Positions 24,942-34,992 are shown, numbered from the stretch's first letter. The stretch is 64,000 nucleotides of DNA from Gp1-AA133 sp964641665 (GCA_964641665.1 CAZXKO010000067.1:1-64000); one strand, 5' to 3'. The notes: generated by a model not told the origin, from the letters alone. Numbers and translations are program-made.

Positions 24942-27389
24942 ATGACGCAGTGGATCCGCAAGAGCGTGATGTTTCTGGTGCTACTCGGGGGCGTGCCGTG
25001 GTCATGGGGTGGCGATGCAATCCCAACGGCGGCGTGGCGACGGCCGATCGGTCAGCCGTTGGCGAATGCGGGCACACGGAAGCCTGCACTCTCTGACTTG
25101 ATCGACGATGGCTACTGGCAGGGTGCTCCCGTGGGCGGATTTGGCGCAGGAACTTTCTCGCGAAGCTTTCGAGGAGACTTCTCCCGTTGGCACATCAAGA
25201 CTGGCGCCCACAAGTACGAGACAGTCGACGTCAATCAGTTCGCCATGTACCAAAAAGTCGAAGGCGCATCGCAAGGCGTGGCCCAGGTGCTGACGGCGAG
25301 CCATCCCGGCGGCACTGGTTTGAGCAGTTGGAAATGGGACTATCCGGTCGGCGCAGGCGACTATTACTCGCTCTACCCGAAATCCTGGTTCGACTACCGC
25401 TGGGAGAAGTTCCCGGCGCATGTGACGCTCGAACAGCTCTCCCCAATCCTCCCCGACAATTACAAAGAGACTAGCTTTCCCGTTGCCGTCTATCGCTGGC
25501 ACGCAGAAAATCCAACCGACCACGCCGTCACCGTGTCAGTGCTGCTTTCCTGGGCCAACATGCTGGGGTGGTTCCGAAATTTCAACCGCAACTTCACCGG
25601 CCGTATGAGCTATGGGAACCGCAACCGTTTTGTGAGTGAACCGCAAGGCGCCGACGGTGCCATGAGGGGCATCGTCTTTGACCGCAACCGCAGCGGCGCT
25701 GTCCAAGACGAGTGGGATGGCCAGTTCGTCATCGCGGCTCTCGCATCCCCGGGTGTGGAGGTCACCTACCAGTCCAGCTTCAATCCGCAAAGTGACGGCA
25801 GCGCGGTTTGGAAGCCGTTCGCAGAGGACGGAAGACTCAGCAACAGCGGTCAGGACTGGGTGAGCAGTGGCGAGGACATCGCGGGGGCGATCGCGGTGCG
25901 CTTCACGCTGAAGCCCGGGGAAAAGCGTGTGATTCCGATGGTCATCGCGTGGGATCTCCCGATCGTCGAATTCGGCTCAGGAAGAAGGTGGTATCGCCAC
26001 TACACTGACTTTTACGGCACCACGGGCACGCACGGGTGGGATATCGCCCGCGATGGACTGCACAACGCGTCACAATGGAGTGACGCTATCGACGCCTGGC
26101 AAGCGCCCTATGTGAATGACGAAAGCAAGCCGCTCTGGTATCGCGGGGCTTTGTTTAACGAGATGTATATCCTGGCCGACGGCGGTTCATTTTGGGGGCG
26201 CCCAGTCGGCTCCGATCCGAACACTCCCCACACGTTTGCCTTCATGGAGTGCTTCGACTACCCGTTCTACGCGACCTTGGATGTGCGCTTCTACGGCTCG
26301 ATGCCGCTGGCGAAATTTTGGCCGGAGATCGACAAACAGGAGCTGCGCCAGTTTGCCGACACAGTCCCGCAAGACTTGACCGACAAGTACATGTGGCTGT
26401 GGAAGTCACAGCAGACGGGAGCCCCAGCGTATCGGGAGCGCAAATCCAAAGGAGCTGTTCCGCACGACTTGGGCGTGCCCGAAGAAGATCCGTTTTTCCA
26501 AGTCAACCAGTTCAGCTGGCAAAACACGAACGGCTGGAAGGATCTGAACAGCAAGTTTGTACTGATGATCTGGCGCGACTACGTGTTCAGTGGACGTAGG
26601 GATAAGGCCTTCCTGCGATACACCTGGCCCGCCGTGCAGGAGGCGCTGGAATACTTGCGCAAGTTTGACCACGACGGTGATGGCATCCCGGAGAACGATG
26701 GCTATCCAGATCAGACCTACGACGTCTGGGTAGTTCGCGGAGAAAGCGCATACTGCGGAAGTCTGTGGCTGGCCGCTCTGCGCGCCGCGCAGGAGATCGC
26801 CGACGCCCTCGGCAACCAGCAAGTATCGAACAAATACAAGGACCTTTTCACAAGGAGCCAAGCCAGCTATATCAAGAAGCTCTGGAACGGGAGCTACTTC
26901 CGCTACGACACCCTGAGCGAGTATCGGGACAACATCCAGGCCGACCAGCTCGCTGGGCAGTGGTATGCCAACATGACCGGTCTCGGAGACCTGGTCCCGC
27001 GCGAGATGCAGCGCAGTTCGCTCAAGAAAATTTTTGACTTCAACGTGATGAAGTTCGGCCAGGGCGAAATGGGCGCGGTCAACGGCATGGCGGCCGACGG
27101 CAGCATCATCACGACCAACGAGCAAGTGCAGGAAGTCTGGGCGGGTACCACTTTTGGTCTGGCCGCCCTCATGCTCAGCGACGGCATGAAAGACGAGGCC
27201 TATCACACCGCTTGGGGCGTATACCACGTGATCTACGAAACCAAAGGGTACTGGTTCCGAACGCCTGAAGCCTACGACTTGACCGGCAACTATCGTGCTT
27301 CCATGTACATGCGGCCCGCTGCGATCTGGGCCATGGAGATGACACAGCCCCCGGTGAGCAGCCTCGAGTCAGCCGCGAAGGAGCATTAG
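24942..27389 (+). CDS. GH116-family glycosidase (glucosylceramidase-like)
   Basis: An 815-residue exported enzyme with a signal peptide (SVMFLVLLGGVPWSWG) and GGAGG before ATG 24942. The N-terminal beta domain (GFGAGTFSRSFRGDFSRWHI) and the C-terminal (alpha/alpha)6 barrel (WRDYVFSGRRDKAFL, then DHDGDGIPENDGYPDQTYD) match the GBA2-like GH116 family. The motif ENDGYPDQTYD holds the catalytic Asp region. Characterised bacterial members cleave beta-glucosides or beta-xylosides. The gene is divergent from the CRTAC1 gene. Confidence 0.84.
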   Translation: MTQWIRKSVMFLVLLGGVPWSWGGDAIPTAAWRRPIGQPLANAGTRKPALSDLIDDGYWQGAPVGGFGAGTFSRSFRGDFSRWHIKTGAHKYETVDVNQFAMYQKVEGASQGVAQVLTASHPGGTGLSSWKWDYPVGAGDYYSLYPKSWFDYRWEKFPAHVTLEQLSPILPDNYKETSFPVAVYRWHAENPTDHAVTVSVLLSWANMLGWFRNFNRNFTGRMSYGNRNRFVSEPQGADGAMRGIVFDRNRSGAVQDEWDGQFVIAALASPGVEVTYQSSFNPQSDGSAVWKPFAEDGRLSNSGQDWVSSGEDIAGAIAVRFTLKPGEKRVIPMVIAWDLPIVEFGSGRRWYRHYTDFYGTTGTHGWDIARDGLHNASQWSDAIDAWQAPYVNDESKPLWYRGALFNEMYILADGGSFWGRPVGSDPNTPHTFAFMECFDYPFYATLDVRFYGSMPLAKFWPEIDKQELRQFADTVPQDLTDKYMWLWKSQQTGAPAYRERKSKGAVPHDLGVPEEDPFFQVNQFSWQNTNGWKDLNSKFVLMIWRDYVFSGRRDKAFLRYTWPAVQEALEYLRKFDHDGDGIPENDGYPDQTYDVWVVRGESAYCGSLWLAALRAAQEIADALGNQQVSNKYKDLFTRSQASYIKKLWNGSYFRYDTLSEYRDNIQADQLAGQWYANMTGLGDLVPREMQRSSLKKIFDFNVMKFGQGEMGAVNGMAADGSIITTNEQVQEVWAGTTFGLAALMLSDGMKDEAYHTAWGVYHVIYETKGYWFRTPEAYDLTGNYRASMYMRPAAIWAMEMTQPPVSSLESAAKEH

Positions 27390-27574
27390 CTCCGTGCGTT
27401 CACACTGAGGACTCTCTTCGAGCCAGCCAGGAATTTGTTCCTGTCGCACCCGTGCCCGGGTGTACGTTCCGCCGATTGGACATGTCCTTCGTCCATGGTG
27501 CACTGAACTACTGTGTCCCCCCTCTCCACCTCCGTAACTTGCTGCAAGGATTACCACCTACTAGCCTTAACCAG

Positions 27575-29221
27575 ATGGCTCTCCGCGCCCTTCTATTCTC
27601 GTCAGACGGGACCAGCACGTCGACGCTCTGCCAGGCTCTTACAGACCTGGGTATTGAGGCCGAGATTTGCTCCGAGATCCTTGTGGCGGTCGGCCGGGTC
27701 TCGAAGGAGAACTACGACACCATCCTGGTCGACTGGGATCAGGAAACCGATGCGATCGCTCTGTTGAAGTCCACCCGCGAGCAGAAAACGGCAAGCCAAG
27801 CCCTGAATCTCGCCCTGGTCCAAAACGACAAGGACGTCAGCCGCGCTTTGCAGCATGGCGCTAATTCCGTCATCAAAAAGCCTGTGGACATGCGGCAGGC
27901 TCACGACACGCTATCGACCGCCCGTGATTTGATCCTCTCGCGCCGAGCAGAACAGAAGGAGAAGGAGGTGCGGGCGGCGGCGTTACAGGCAGAAGCGGCC
28001 GCGGTAGCTGCGGAGTTCCCGGATGGCGACGAGACCCCAGCCAAGAAAACCGGGTTTCTCGCTCAAACTGCGCCCAAGAGCGCGTTCGAAGTGGAAGAAC
28101 TCACCGAAAAGCATAGCCCTCCGAGCGAGCCTAGACCGGTTTCGCAGGTCAGTCAAAATCTGGCGCCCACCGACGATCACGCCATCGACGCTCCCAAACC
28201 AAACCCCGTTGAGAAAACACAGAGATGGGACGAGAAACCGAAGCCTTACAAACCGCCCGTCGAAGAAGCAACGATTGAACCACACGCCTCGCAAGACAAA
28301 CGGGGCATGTTCTCGTCGCTTCCCGAAGAAGAAACCCTACCCGAGACAGAACACCGGTCGCATCCACAGTACCTGGTGTTTGCCCTGGTCGGCTGCCTTC
28401 TCGTGGTTGGTGTTCTCTGGGTATGGGCTCCTGGTGATTCTTATCGCGGGCGGATGAGCTCAGTGCTGAGTTGGTTCTTGAGCCTCACAAAGTCGAGCGA
28501 AGCCCCATCTGCAAGCGCCCCTGCTCCTCAAGCACCTTCTCCGGAAAAGCCGCCTGCCCCGTCCCCCTCCGAAAGAGCTGAAGACATCGCGGCCACTGAT
28601 CCCGCCTTGGACACAACGGATGTCGATTCCAGTAAAATCCAGATTATCGAGACCAAGACGATACCCAAACCTGGAGCGCAACAACCGCCGAGTACAGATA
28701 CTCCGGCCGACCCCGACCAAGCCAAGCAAACATCCGAGCCGCAGCCTGCAACTGCGGTAGCCGCGCTCACCCCGCCCGCTCCAATGTCGCCCACGGTGAT
28801 TCCGGTTTCGCGGCCCCAACCTCCAATCTCTGTGCCTGACAATTCGTCATCTGCTGCAGACGGGCGGGTCGGCGTCATCATCCCCGACAGCCTGAAGGCC
28901 ACGCCCCCGGCTGCTCCTGGGGGTTCGTTCGAGTCCCCCAATATACCCGAGGAAGTTTCCCGGGTTCTGGTGCTCCGGCGAGTAGATCCCGACTATCCGG
29001 CACAGGCGGTGCCGCAACACTTGGAAGGCCCGGTCGTCCTGCAGGTGTCGGTCGCGAAGGACGGCACGATTCAAGATGTCAAACTGGTCAAGGGCTACTT
29101 CGTCCTCGCCCACGCCGCCTTCGACGCAGTCAAGCAGTGGCAGTTCAAGCCCTACAGCCCCAACGGCAGGCCGGTCGACTTCACGACCTACGTCACCCTG
29201 ATTTTCAAGTACCCGCGCTGA
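27575..29221 (+). CDS. receiver-like / transmembrane / TonB C-terminal fusion protein
   Basis: A 548-residue chimera. Residues about 1-120 resemble a response-regulator receiver: ALLFSSDG, then D53 in ILVDWDQ at the usual phosphorylation position, and a Lys in VIKKPVD. A charged, proline-rich linker follows, then one membrane helix (YLVFALVGCLLVVGVLWVW, about residues 266-284) and a long proline/serine-rich stretch. The C-terminal about 85 residues are a TonB domain (RRVDPDYPAQAVPQHLEGPV, then WQFKPYSPNGRPV). The receiver faces the cytoplasm and TonB the periplasm. ATG 27575 starts the folded region; no strong ribosome binding site is seen. Confidence 0.7.
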   Translation: MALRALLFSSDGTSTSTLCQALTDLGIEAEICSEILVAVGRVSKENYDTILVDWDQETDAIALLKSTREQKTASQALNLALVQNDKDVSRALQHGANSVIKKPVDMRQAHDTLSTARDLILSRRAEQKEKEVRAAALQAEAAAVAAEFPDGDETPAKKTGFLAQTAPKSAFEVEELTEKHSPPSEPRPVSQVSQNLAPTDDHAIDAPKPNPVEKTQRWDEKPKPYKPPVEEATIEPHASQDKRGMFSSLPEEETLPETEHRSHPQYLVFALVGCLLVVGVLWVWAPGDSYRGRMSSVLSWFLSLTKSSEAPSASAPAPQAPSPEKPPAPSPSERAEDIAATDPALDTTDVDSSKIQIIETKTIPKPGAQQPPSTDTPADPDQAKQTSEPQPATAVAALTPPAPMSPTVIPVSRPQPPISVPDNSSSAADGRVGVIIPDSLKATPPAAPGGSFESPNIPEEVSRVLVLRRVDPDYPAQAVPQHLEGPVVLQVSVAKDGTIQDVKLVKGYFVLAHAAFDAVKQWQFKPYSPNGRPVDFTTYVTLIFKYPR

Positions 29222-29499
29222 GCCGTCGCTGTGACACGAGCGGGTCTGGAGTGTCGGCCTAAGGGATATCTAATGAACAACTTGCGGCCCTTCGCCCATC
29301 TTGAGGAGCCTGCGCCGACCTTCCCCACGAGCTTTCCCTTAGAAGGTCCGGGCAGCGCCGAGCAAGAATCCCTTCACGGGAATGGTTACTCTTGGTCGAT
29401 TTCTAGCAGCCCCGATGCTGGATCTCACATCAATAGAGATATAATCCTAGTATCTCTTTGGAAGTGACCTTCCCTTCCTTTCTGGATGATCAAAAACCG

Positions 29500-30720
29500 A
29501 TGTCGATGAAAACCAAAGCTGCCATTCTTGTGACCTCGTTTGCTGTGCTCCTTTTCATGGTCGTGGGCGGACTGGGAGGTGTGCGCGCCTCCTCGAACGA
29601 CGGCGCCTACCGGCAACTACAGGTCTATAGCGAAGTGCTTTCGCGCGTAAACAGCGAGTACGTGGAAGATCCAAACATCCCGAAGGTCACCGATGGAGCG
29701 CTTCACGGTCTGCTGGAGGCGCTTGACCCGAATTCCAGCTACCTGAGCCCCAAGGAATACCAGGATTACAAGTCCAAGAAGACGGACGCGAAAGCCGACA
29801 TCGGCGCGGCAGTTTCCAAGCGGTTCGGCTATGCGGCCGTGATCTCGGTGATTCCCGGTGGTCCGGCCGACAAGGCTGGCATCCAGGGCTCCGACATTTT
29901 CGAAGCGATTGAAGGCCACAGCACCCGCGAAATGTCGCTGGCCGGAATCCGCGCTCTTCTCAGCGGACAGCCCGGCTCGAACATCACCGTTTCCGTGGTG
30001 CGTGCGCGCCGCGCCGAACCTCAGAAAGTGACGATCACACGCGACGTCGTAACTGTCCCTCCGGTCACCGACAAAGTAATGGAAGAGGGCGTCGGCTACA
30101 TCAAGGTGGACGCACTCCCCAAGGGCAAGTCGCAGGAGATTGCCACCCTGATTAAAACGCTGCAGAAGCAGGGCGCGAAAAAACTCATTCTAGACTTGCG
30201 CAATAGCGGCGAAGGCGAAGAGTCGGAAGGCATTGCCACTGCAAATCTGTTCCTAAATCACGGGACCATCACCTACCTGCAGGGCCAGAAGTATCCTCGG
30301 GAAGCCTTCACGGCGGAGCCGAATAAGGCCATCTCGAGTCTACCAGTGGCGGTACTCGTGAACCACGGTACGGCAGGGCCGGCGGAAATCGTCGCGGCGG
30401 CCATCCTTGAGAATGCTCGTGGCGACGTAGTCGGTGACAAGACCTTCGGCGATGGCTCCGTCCAGAAAGTGATCGATCTGCCCGATGGTTCTGCCTTGAT
30501 TCTGTCGGTCGCCAAGTACTATTCGCCCAGTGGGAAGGCGATTCAAGACACGGCCATTACTCCCAATGTCCTTGTCGCCGACACGGATGAGGACGCGCCG
30601 CTTCCGGACGAAGATCAGGATACGGCCGCTCCGGATGAGAACAAGACCAAGACTCCGCAACAGGACGAACAGCTGCGCAAGGCAATCGAGGTCCTGAAGA
30701 ACCACGAAGCAAAGGGGTAG
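29500..30720 (+). CDS. S41 (C-terminal processing) protease homologue, catalytic residues lost
   Basis: A 406-residue protein with one N-terminal membrane anchor (ILVTSFAVLLFMVVGGLGG), an N-terminal helical region, a PDZ domain (VSVIPGGPADKAGIQGSDIF) and the S41 fold. In active family members the dyad is Ser in a G[ST]ASASE motif and Lys 25 residues later in FGKG. Here the matching positions read GTAGPAE (G293) and FGDG (D318), so both are replaced while the fold motifs around them are kept. It is therefore probably a non-catalytic binding or scaffold protein. It is followed by a terminator and then the PBP1A gene. Confidence 0.8.
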   Translation: MSMKTKAAILVTSFAVLLFMVVGGLGGVRASSNDGAYRQLQVYSEVLSRVNSEYVEDPNIPKVTDGALHGLLEALDPNSSYLSPKEYQDYKSKKTDAKADIGAAVSKRFGYAAVISVIPGGPADKAGIQGSDIFEAIEGHSTREMSLAGIRALLSGQPGSNITVSVVRARRAEPQKVTITRDVVTVPPVTDKVMEEGVGYIKVDALPKGKSQEIATLIKTLQKQGAKKLILDLRNSGEGEESEGIATANLFLNHGTITYLQGQKYPREAFTAEPNKAISSLPVAVLVNHGTAGPAEIVAAAILENARGDVVGDKTFGDGSVQKVIDLPDGSALILSVAKYYSPSGKAIQDTAITPNVLVADTDEDAPLPDEDQDTAAPDENKTKTPQQDEQLRKAIEVLKNHEAKG

Positions 30721-30750
30721 GAGGCACTCGTCAGTCTTCAGTCGTTACTC

Positions 30751-30782
30751 GCCGCACGTCTCAGACGTGCGGCTTTGCTTTT
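30751..30782 (+). terminator. rho-independent terminator after the S41 homologue
   Basis: A perfect 10-base stem GCCGCACGTC / GACGTGCGGC with a TCA loop is followed by TTTGCTTTT. It lies 30 bases after the S41-like stop and before the PBP1A start, so the two genes are probably transcribed separately. Confidence 0.85.
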
Positions 30783-30856
30783 CCCGGTGAGTCTCGACCT
30801 GCCGTATCGTCGCAACCGACCAAGCGACAAGGACTGATATCCTGACTTCATCCTCC

Positions 30857-33085
30857 ATGAAGTCTCTCTACCAAGATCTGCCGGAAGTCGAAATCGTGGG
30901 GAAGAGGGTTGTCGGCCGCGTCGTGTTCGGCCTGCTGGCTCTGGTGGCTGCTCTAGTCGGAGCATCCGCTGGACTCTTGCTGGTATATTCCATTGACCTT
31001 CCTCAGGTCGATGATCTGGAACACTACCGACCGGGCTCCATCACCGAACTCTACGACGACCAGGGGCGCATCATTGGCTCGTTCGCGCTGCAGCGCCGCG
31101 TGGTCGCTGCCTACGACGATTATCCGCAAGTCTTGCGCGATGCCTTGATTTCCATCGAGGATAAAGACTTCTACCGCCACTGGGGCATCAACGTCTGGCG
31201 GATTGTGGGAGCTGCCTACCGCGACATCCAATCTGGAGGGAGGGTGCAAGGCGCCTCGACACTTACCATGCAATTGGCGCGCAATCTATTCTTGTCGCCG
31301 GACCGCTCCTTCCAGCGCAAGATTCAGGAGGCCCTGCTCGCGATCCAGATCGAGCGCAAATTTACTAAGTCGCAGATCTTCACCCTTTACGCCAACCAGA
31401 TCTTCCTGGGACATGGCGCGTATGGATTCGAATCCTCCTCCGAGTACTACTTCAGCAAGCCCGCTAAGAAGCTCACCCTCGATGAAGCAGCCTTGCTGGC
31501 AGGGCTTCCAAAAGGTCCGCAGGCGTACTCGCCAATTACGCACCCCGACCGTGCCCTCAAGCGCCGCAATCTGGTGATCAATGCGATGCTGGAAGATGGA
31601 AAAATCACAGCCCAGCAGGCTGCGGACGCGAAGGCCAGGCCCCTCCAGCTCAACGTACAGCACGACCCGAATTCCCTGACTCCCTACTTCGTGGAGGAGA
31701 TTCGCCGCTACCTGGAAAACAAATACGGTAGCGACCAGGTTCACGAAGGTGGCCTGCGCGTTTACACGTCGCTCGACATGGACTTACAGAAGGCCGCGAA
31801 CCAGGCAGTTCTCAATGGCGTGGCTGCGTACGAGCGCCGTCACGGCTGGAAAAATCACCTGGTCAACGTCCTAACCGGGGAGATCTCTCTCGACAACTAC
31901 GACCATCCCGACTGGGACGACGAGCCCGAGGCGAACCGCTACCTGCACGCGCTCGTCACGGCTTCCGCTCCCGGATCCGTCACTGTGAAGTTTGGCCGCT
32001 ATCACGCCAGTCTCGCCCAGCAGGACGCCGCCTGGACCCAGAAAAAGCTCTCGAACATCCTGAAGCCTGGTGACGTTTGCTATGTGAGAGTACAAACCCT
32101 CGGCCCCAATGGTGCAGCGCACGTCAGCCTGGAGCAGGATTCCGGCGCGCAAGGCGCTTTGGTCGCGATCGACAACGCTACCGGCGAGATCAAAGCTATG
32201 GTCGGCGGCCGCGACTTTAACGAATCCAAATTCAATCGCGCTACCCAAGCGCTGCGCCAGGTGGGCTCATCCTTTAAGCCGTACGTTTACACCGCGGTGA
32301 TCGATCAAGGCGGCAGCCCCGACGACACCATCCTCGACGAGCCCATCACTTTCGAAACCGCATCCGGTCCCTACACTCCCCACAACTACGACGAGAAATT
32401 CGAAGGCACAATCACGCTGCGGCGGGCTCTGGCCCAGTCACGCAACATTCCGGCGTTGCGTCTGGCCGACCGCATCGGGATTAAGACGGTTATTGACTAT
32501 GCTCACCGCTTTGGCGTGACATCGAATCTCCCGCCGTATCTCCCTGTCGCGCTAGGCTCCGCCGAAATCACTTTGATCGAGCAAACGAATGCCTTCAGCG
32601 TCTTCCCCAACGACGGAGTCCGCATCACTCCGCGCTACATTACCAAAGTGACCGACTACGACGGTCGCGTTCTCGAAGAGAATTTCCCCGATGTGAAGGA
32701 TGTAGTTTCCTCCCGCACCGCCCGTATTATGACCTCGATGCTCGAAGAGGTGGTGCAACACGGAACCGGCATCGCAGCCTCAAGCCTGAAGCTGCCGCTC
32801 GGGGGCAAGACCGGCACCACCAATGACTTCACGGATGCATGGTTCGTCGGCTTCTCGCCTTCAATGACCTGCGGTGTCTGGATCGGTTACGACGAGAAGA
32901 AGTCGCTGGGTGCCAAGGAAAGCGGCGCCCATGCCGCGCTGCCCATGTGGATTGACTTCATGAAGTTCGCCATGGCCGGCAAGGATCCCGGAGAGTTCCA
33001 ACCCCCACCTTCGGCCCCGCCAAACCCGGAATCCCTGAAAGTTGATACTCCCGACACTGCTCCTGCGGAAGAGGAAGTGCACTAA
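30857..33085 (+). CDS. penicillin-binding protein 1A (bifunctional peptidoglycan synthase)
   Basis: A 742-residue class A PBP with a membrane anchor near residues 20-45. The GT51 glycosyltransferase has catalytic E101 in SIEDKDFYRHWG, plus GASTLTMQLARN. The transpeptidase has S471 in GSSFKPY, SRN in LAQSRNIPAL and KTGTT near the C-terminus. It polymerises lipid II and crosslinks peptidoglycan in the periplasm. The C-terminus is a short proline-rich tail. It is complete and of usual length. Confidence 0.93.
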   Translation: MKSLYQDLPEVEIVGKRVVGRVVFGLLALVAALVGASAGLLLVYSIDLPQVDDLEHYRPGSITELYDDQGRIIGSFALQRRVVAAYDDYPQVLRDALISIEDKDFYRHWGINVWRIVGAAYRDIQSGGRVQGASTLTMQLARNLFLSPDRSFQRKIQEALLAIQIERKFTKSQIFTLYANQIFLGHGAYGFESSSEYYFSKPAKKLTLDEAALLAGLPKGPQAYSPITHPDRALKRRNLVINAMLEDGKITAQQAADAKARPLQLNVQHDPNSLTPYFVEEIRRYLENKYGSDQVHEGGLRVYTSLDMDLQKAANQAVLNGVAAYERRHGWKNHLVNVLTGEISLDNYDHPDWDDEPEANRYLHALVTASAPGSVTVKFGRYHASLAQQDAAWTQKKLSNILKPGDVCYVRVQTLGPNGAAHVSLEQDSGAQGALVAIDNATGEIKAMVGGRDFNESKFNRATQALRQVGSSFKPYVYTAVIDQGGSPDDTILDEPITFETASGPYTPHNYDEKFEGTITLRRALAQSRNIPALRLADRIGIKTVIDYAHRFGVTSNLPPYLPVALGSAEITLIEQTNAFSVFPNDGVRITPRYITKVTDYDGRVLEENFPDVKDVVSSRTARIMTSMLEEVVQHGTGIAASSLKLPLGGKTGTTNDFTDAWFVGFSPSMTCGVWIGYDEKKSLGAKESGAHAALPMWIDFMKFAMAGKDPGEFQPPPSAPPNPESLKVDTPDTAPAEEEVH

Positions 33086-33198
33086 GACTCAGGTTTCACC
33101 CTGCCCGCTGGCCTTTTCCCCCTTGACCATATCGCCCGGCAAGCGTAGCCTCGCGTGCGAAATCCGCAGTTCGATTTTTCTCTTCAAGGAGGCTGGGC

Positions 33199-33756
33199 AT
33201 GGTTCACCTCTCCGCTCTATGGCTGCCGATCGTGCTTTCTGCCGTGATCGTCTTTATCGCCAGTTCCATCCTGCATATGCTGTTGCCTTACCATAAGGGC
33301 GACTACCAGCAACTTCCAGAGGAGGACAAGGTTCTTACCGCGCTGCGTGCTGCAGGTTTGAAGCGGGGGCTCTACGTTTTCCCCTATTGCACGCATAAAG
33401 ACATGAAGTCACCGGCCGTGCAGGAAAAATACAAACAAGGACCCGTCGGCATGATGACCATCTTGCCCGTCGGTCCGCCCGCTATGCCGAAGTACTTGAT
33501 CCAGTGGTTCGTCTACTGCCTCGTGATTGGCTTCTTCGTCGCCTATCTCACTGGACACACCCTTGCGCAAGGTGCACATTATCTGGCGGTGTTTCGCGTG
33601 GCGGGGACGGCCGCGTTCCTCGCCTACGGCCTGGGAAACCTCAGTAACAGCATCTGGAAGGGGCAGATGTGGAGCATGACCGTCAAGGAAGTCGTCGACG
33701 GATTGGTCTATGGCCTGTTGACCGCGGGCACGTTCGGCTGGCTTTGGCCCAGATAG
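33199..33756 (+). CDS. conserved four-helix membrane protein of unknown function
   Basis: A 185-residue inner-membrane protein with AAGGAGG before the ATG. Hydrophobic segments lie near residues 7-28 (WLPIVLSAVIVFIASSIL), 100-120 (FVYCLVIGFFVAYL), 128-148 and 165-183. A conserved loop after the first helix reads MLLPYHKGDYQQLPEEDKVL. No enzyme motif is seen. Similar proteins occur as single genes in Acidobacteria, so I leave the function open. Confidence 0.65.
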   Translation: MVHLSALWLPIVLSAVIVFIASSILHMLLPYHKGDYQQLPEEDKVLTALRAAGLKRGLYVFPYCTHKDMKSPAVQEKYKQGPVGMMTILPVGPPAMPKYLIQWFVYCLVIGFFVAYLTGHTLAQGAHYLAVFRVAGTAAFLAYGLGNLSNSIWKGQMWSMTVKEVVDGLVYGLLTAGTFGWLWPR

Positions 33757-34148
33757 ATTTCTCGGTGCTCTTCGTCTTTTCGAACCGGTTTTCGGCGGGC
33801 GCCGTGTAGCGTGCGCGTGGTTTCTCGGCGCGGTCCGCCGCGATTCGATCTCCACCGCGTCATACTCGCCATCACGCAACCGGTTGCCAACAGCGCACTA
33901 CGTAGCAAGCGTGAGTTCGTGAGTATTCACCACGAGACTGTGCTACCATTCCCTTCGCCTCCCCTACGGAATCCGCTGTGTTCTCCGCTGCCCCCCAAGC
34001 GCTGTAGCGTATTCCTCGGACCCTAATCCTCCCCCGACCTCGGCAAGGACCCACGACGAGCCCCGCTGCGTGAGTCCCAAAGAGAAAACACCATCGACGT
34101 TGTCTTCCAGTTCGCGACCCGCCGGCGGGTCGTTTTGAGGGAGGTACC
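33757..34148. other. intergenic, no supported gene
   Basis: About 390 bases between the membrane protein and the small gene at 34149. Nothing with a ribosome binding site or recognisable motif is seen apart from the GGGAGG that serves the downstream gene. Confidence 0.45.
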
Positions 34149-34379
34149 ATGCATACTTTGATTCTGCTTGCGGTCTTGCACGGTGTTGTGTCCATTGCGC
34201 CGATCCGTGTATTCCAGCCCTACCCGAGCGTGAAGTGCCCACACGGCTACTCCATTTGGTGGCCGAAGGGCAAGGAATTCGAAAACGACAAATACGCGGA
34301 ATGTGTCCAGCCCATCGCAAAGTCGCCGACCAAGATTGTCAAAGATGTGAGCCTGCGTCACAAGATGGCGCTGCGCTAA
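34149..34379 (+). CDS. small secreted protein of unknown function
   Basis: A 76-residue product with a very good ribosome binding site (GAGGGAGG) before the ATG. The first about 20 residues (MHTLILLAVLHGVVSIAPIR) look like a signal peptide. The rest has two cysteines (VKCPHGYSIWWPKGKEFEN and YAECVQP), which could form one disulfide. No family is recognised. The strong ribosome binding site is the main reason to call it real. Confidence 0.5.
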   Translation: MHTLILLAVLHGVVSIAPIRVFQPYPSVKCPHGYSIWWPKGKEFENDKYAECVQPIAKSPTKIVKDVSLRHKMALR

Positions 34380-34722
34380 CAACTATTTTCGCCCGAACTC
34401 GCTTTGCTATCAGCTTGGAACTCGTGGTTCTAAGCTTGTCTCTCACCGGCGCGTTCACACTGACCACATCCCCGTGACCAGGCTCACAGATTCTTCCAGC
34501 TGCTCTTGAAAGACTTCCCTTGTCTCGGGCCAGCGCAAGGGGGTAATGAGACCTGACACTGACCCTCAGCGCACCGTGGATGAACCGAGGTGCGACGCTG
34601 CTTGAGACTTGCTGTGTTACTTTGAGGCCACACTCGCTGAGAGCTGCGATGTGTTTCCAACTTCTGGCCTGAAGGGCGTGGTGCGCCACGCGAGTTTGTA
34701 GTGTGAAGGAGCAAGACAGGCA
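34380..34722. other. intergenic, no supported gene
   Basis: About 340 bases between two small genes. Frames on both strands lack start signals and recognisable content. Confidence 0.4.
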
Positions 34723-34932
34723 ATGGCGGCCCAATTCCTCAAGCGACTCCTCGGAAGACTCTGCCCCCACCAATTCTCCTGGCCCCACAGTGGCATTCAC
34801 GGTCAGGACTATCAAGTGTGCCTGATTTGTGGAACGGCCTATGGATATGACTGGACCACGATGCGACGCACCGGCCAGCTGTCGGCCCCTCCAGATGGGC
34901 GAACTGAATTGTTGCGCGAGAAGCAGTCCTGA
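34723..34932 (+). CDS. small zinc-ribbon-like protein
   Basis: A 69-residue product with cysteine and histidine pairs spaced like a small metal-binding knuckle: CPHQFSWP, then YQVCLICGTAYGYDWTTMRR. No signal peptide or membrane helix is visible. AAGGAG lies about 15 bases before the ATG, a little far. It may be a small cytoplasmic zinc protein; the function is unknown. Confidence 0.5.
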   Translation: MAAQFLKRLLGRLCPHQFSWPHSGIHGQDYQVCLICGTAYGYDWTTMRRTGQLSAPPDGRTELLREKQS

Positions 34933-34992
34933 TCGAAGATCAGGACCGGGACTTAGGCCCAGGCAACTCCAAGACTCCCTCGTAGAACCCTC

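Noticed and set aside
29231..29467. 78-codon open frame between the TonB fusion and the S41 homologue
   Set aside because: No ribosome binding site before its methionines and no recognisable sequence; a TATAAT at 29443 inside it more likely belongs to the S41 promoter.
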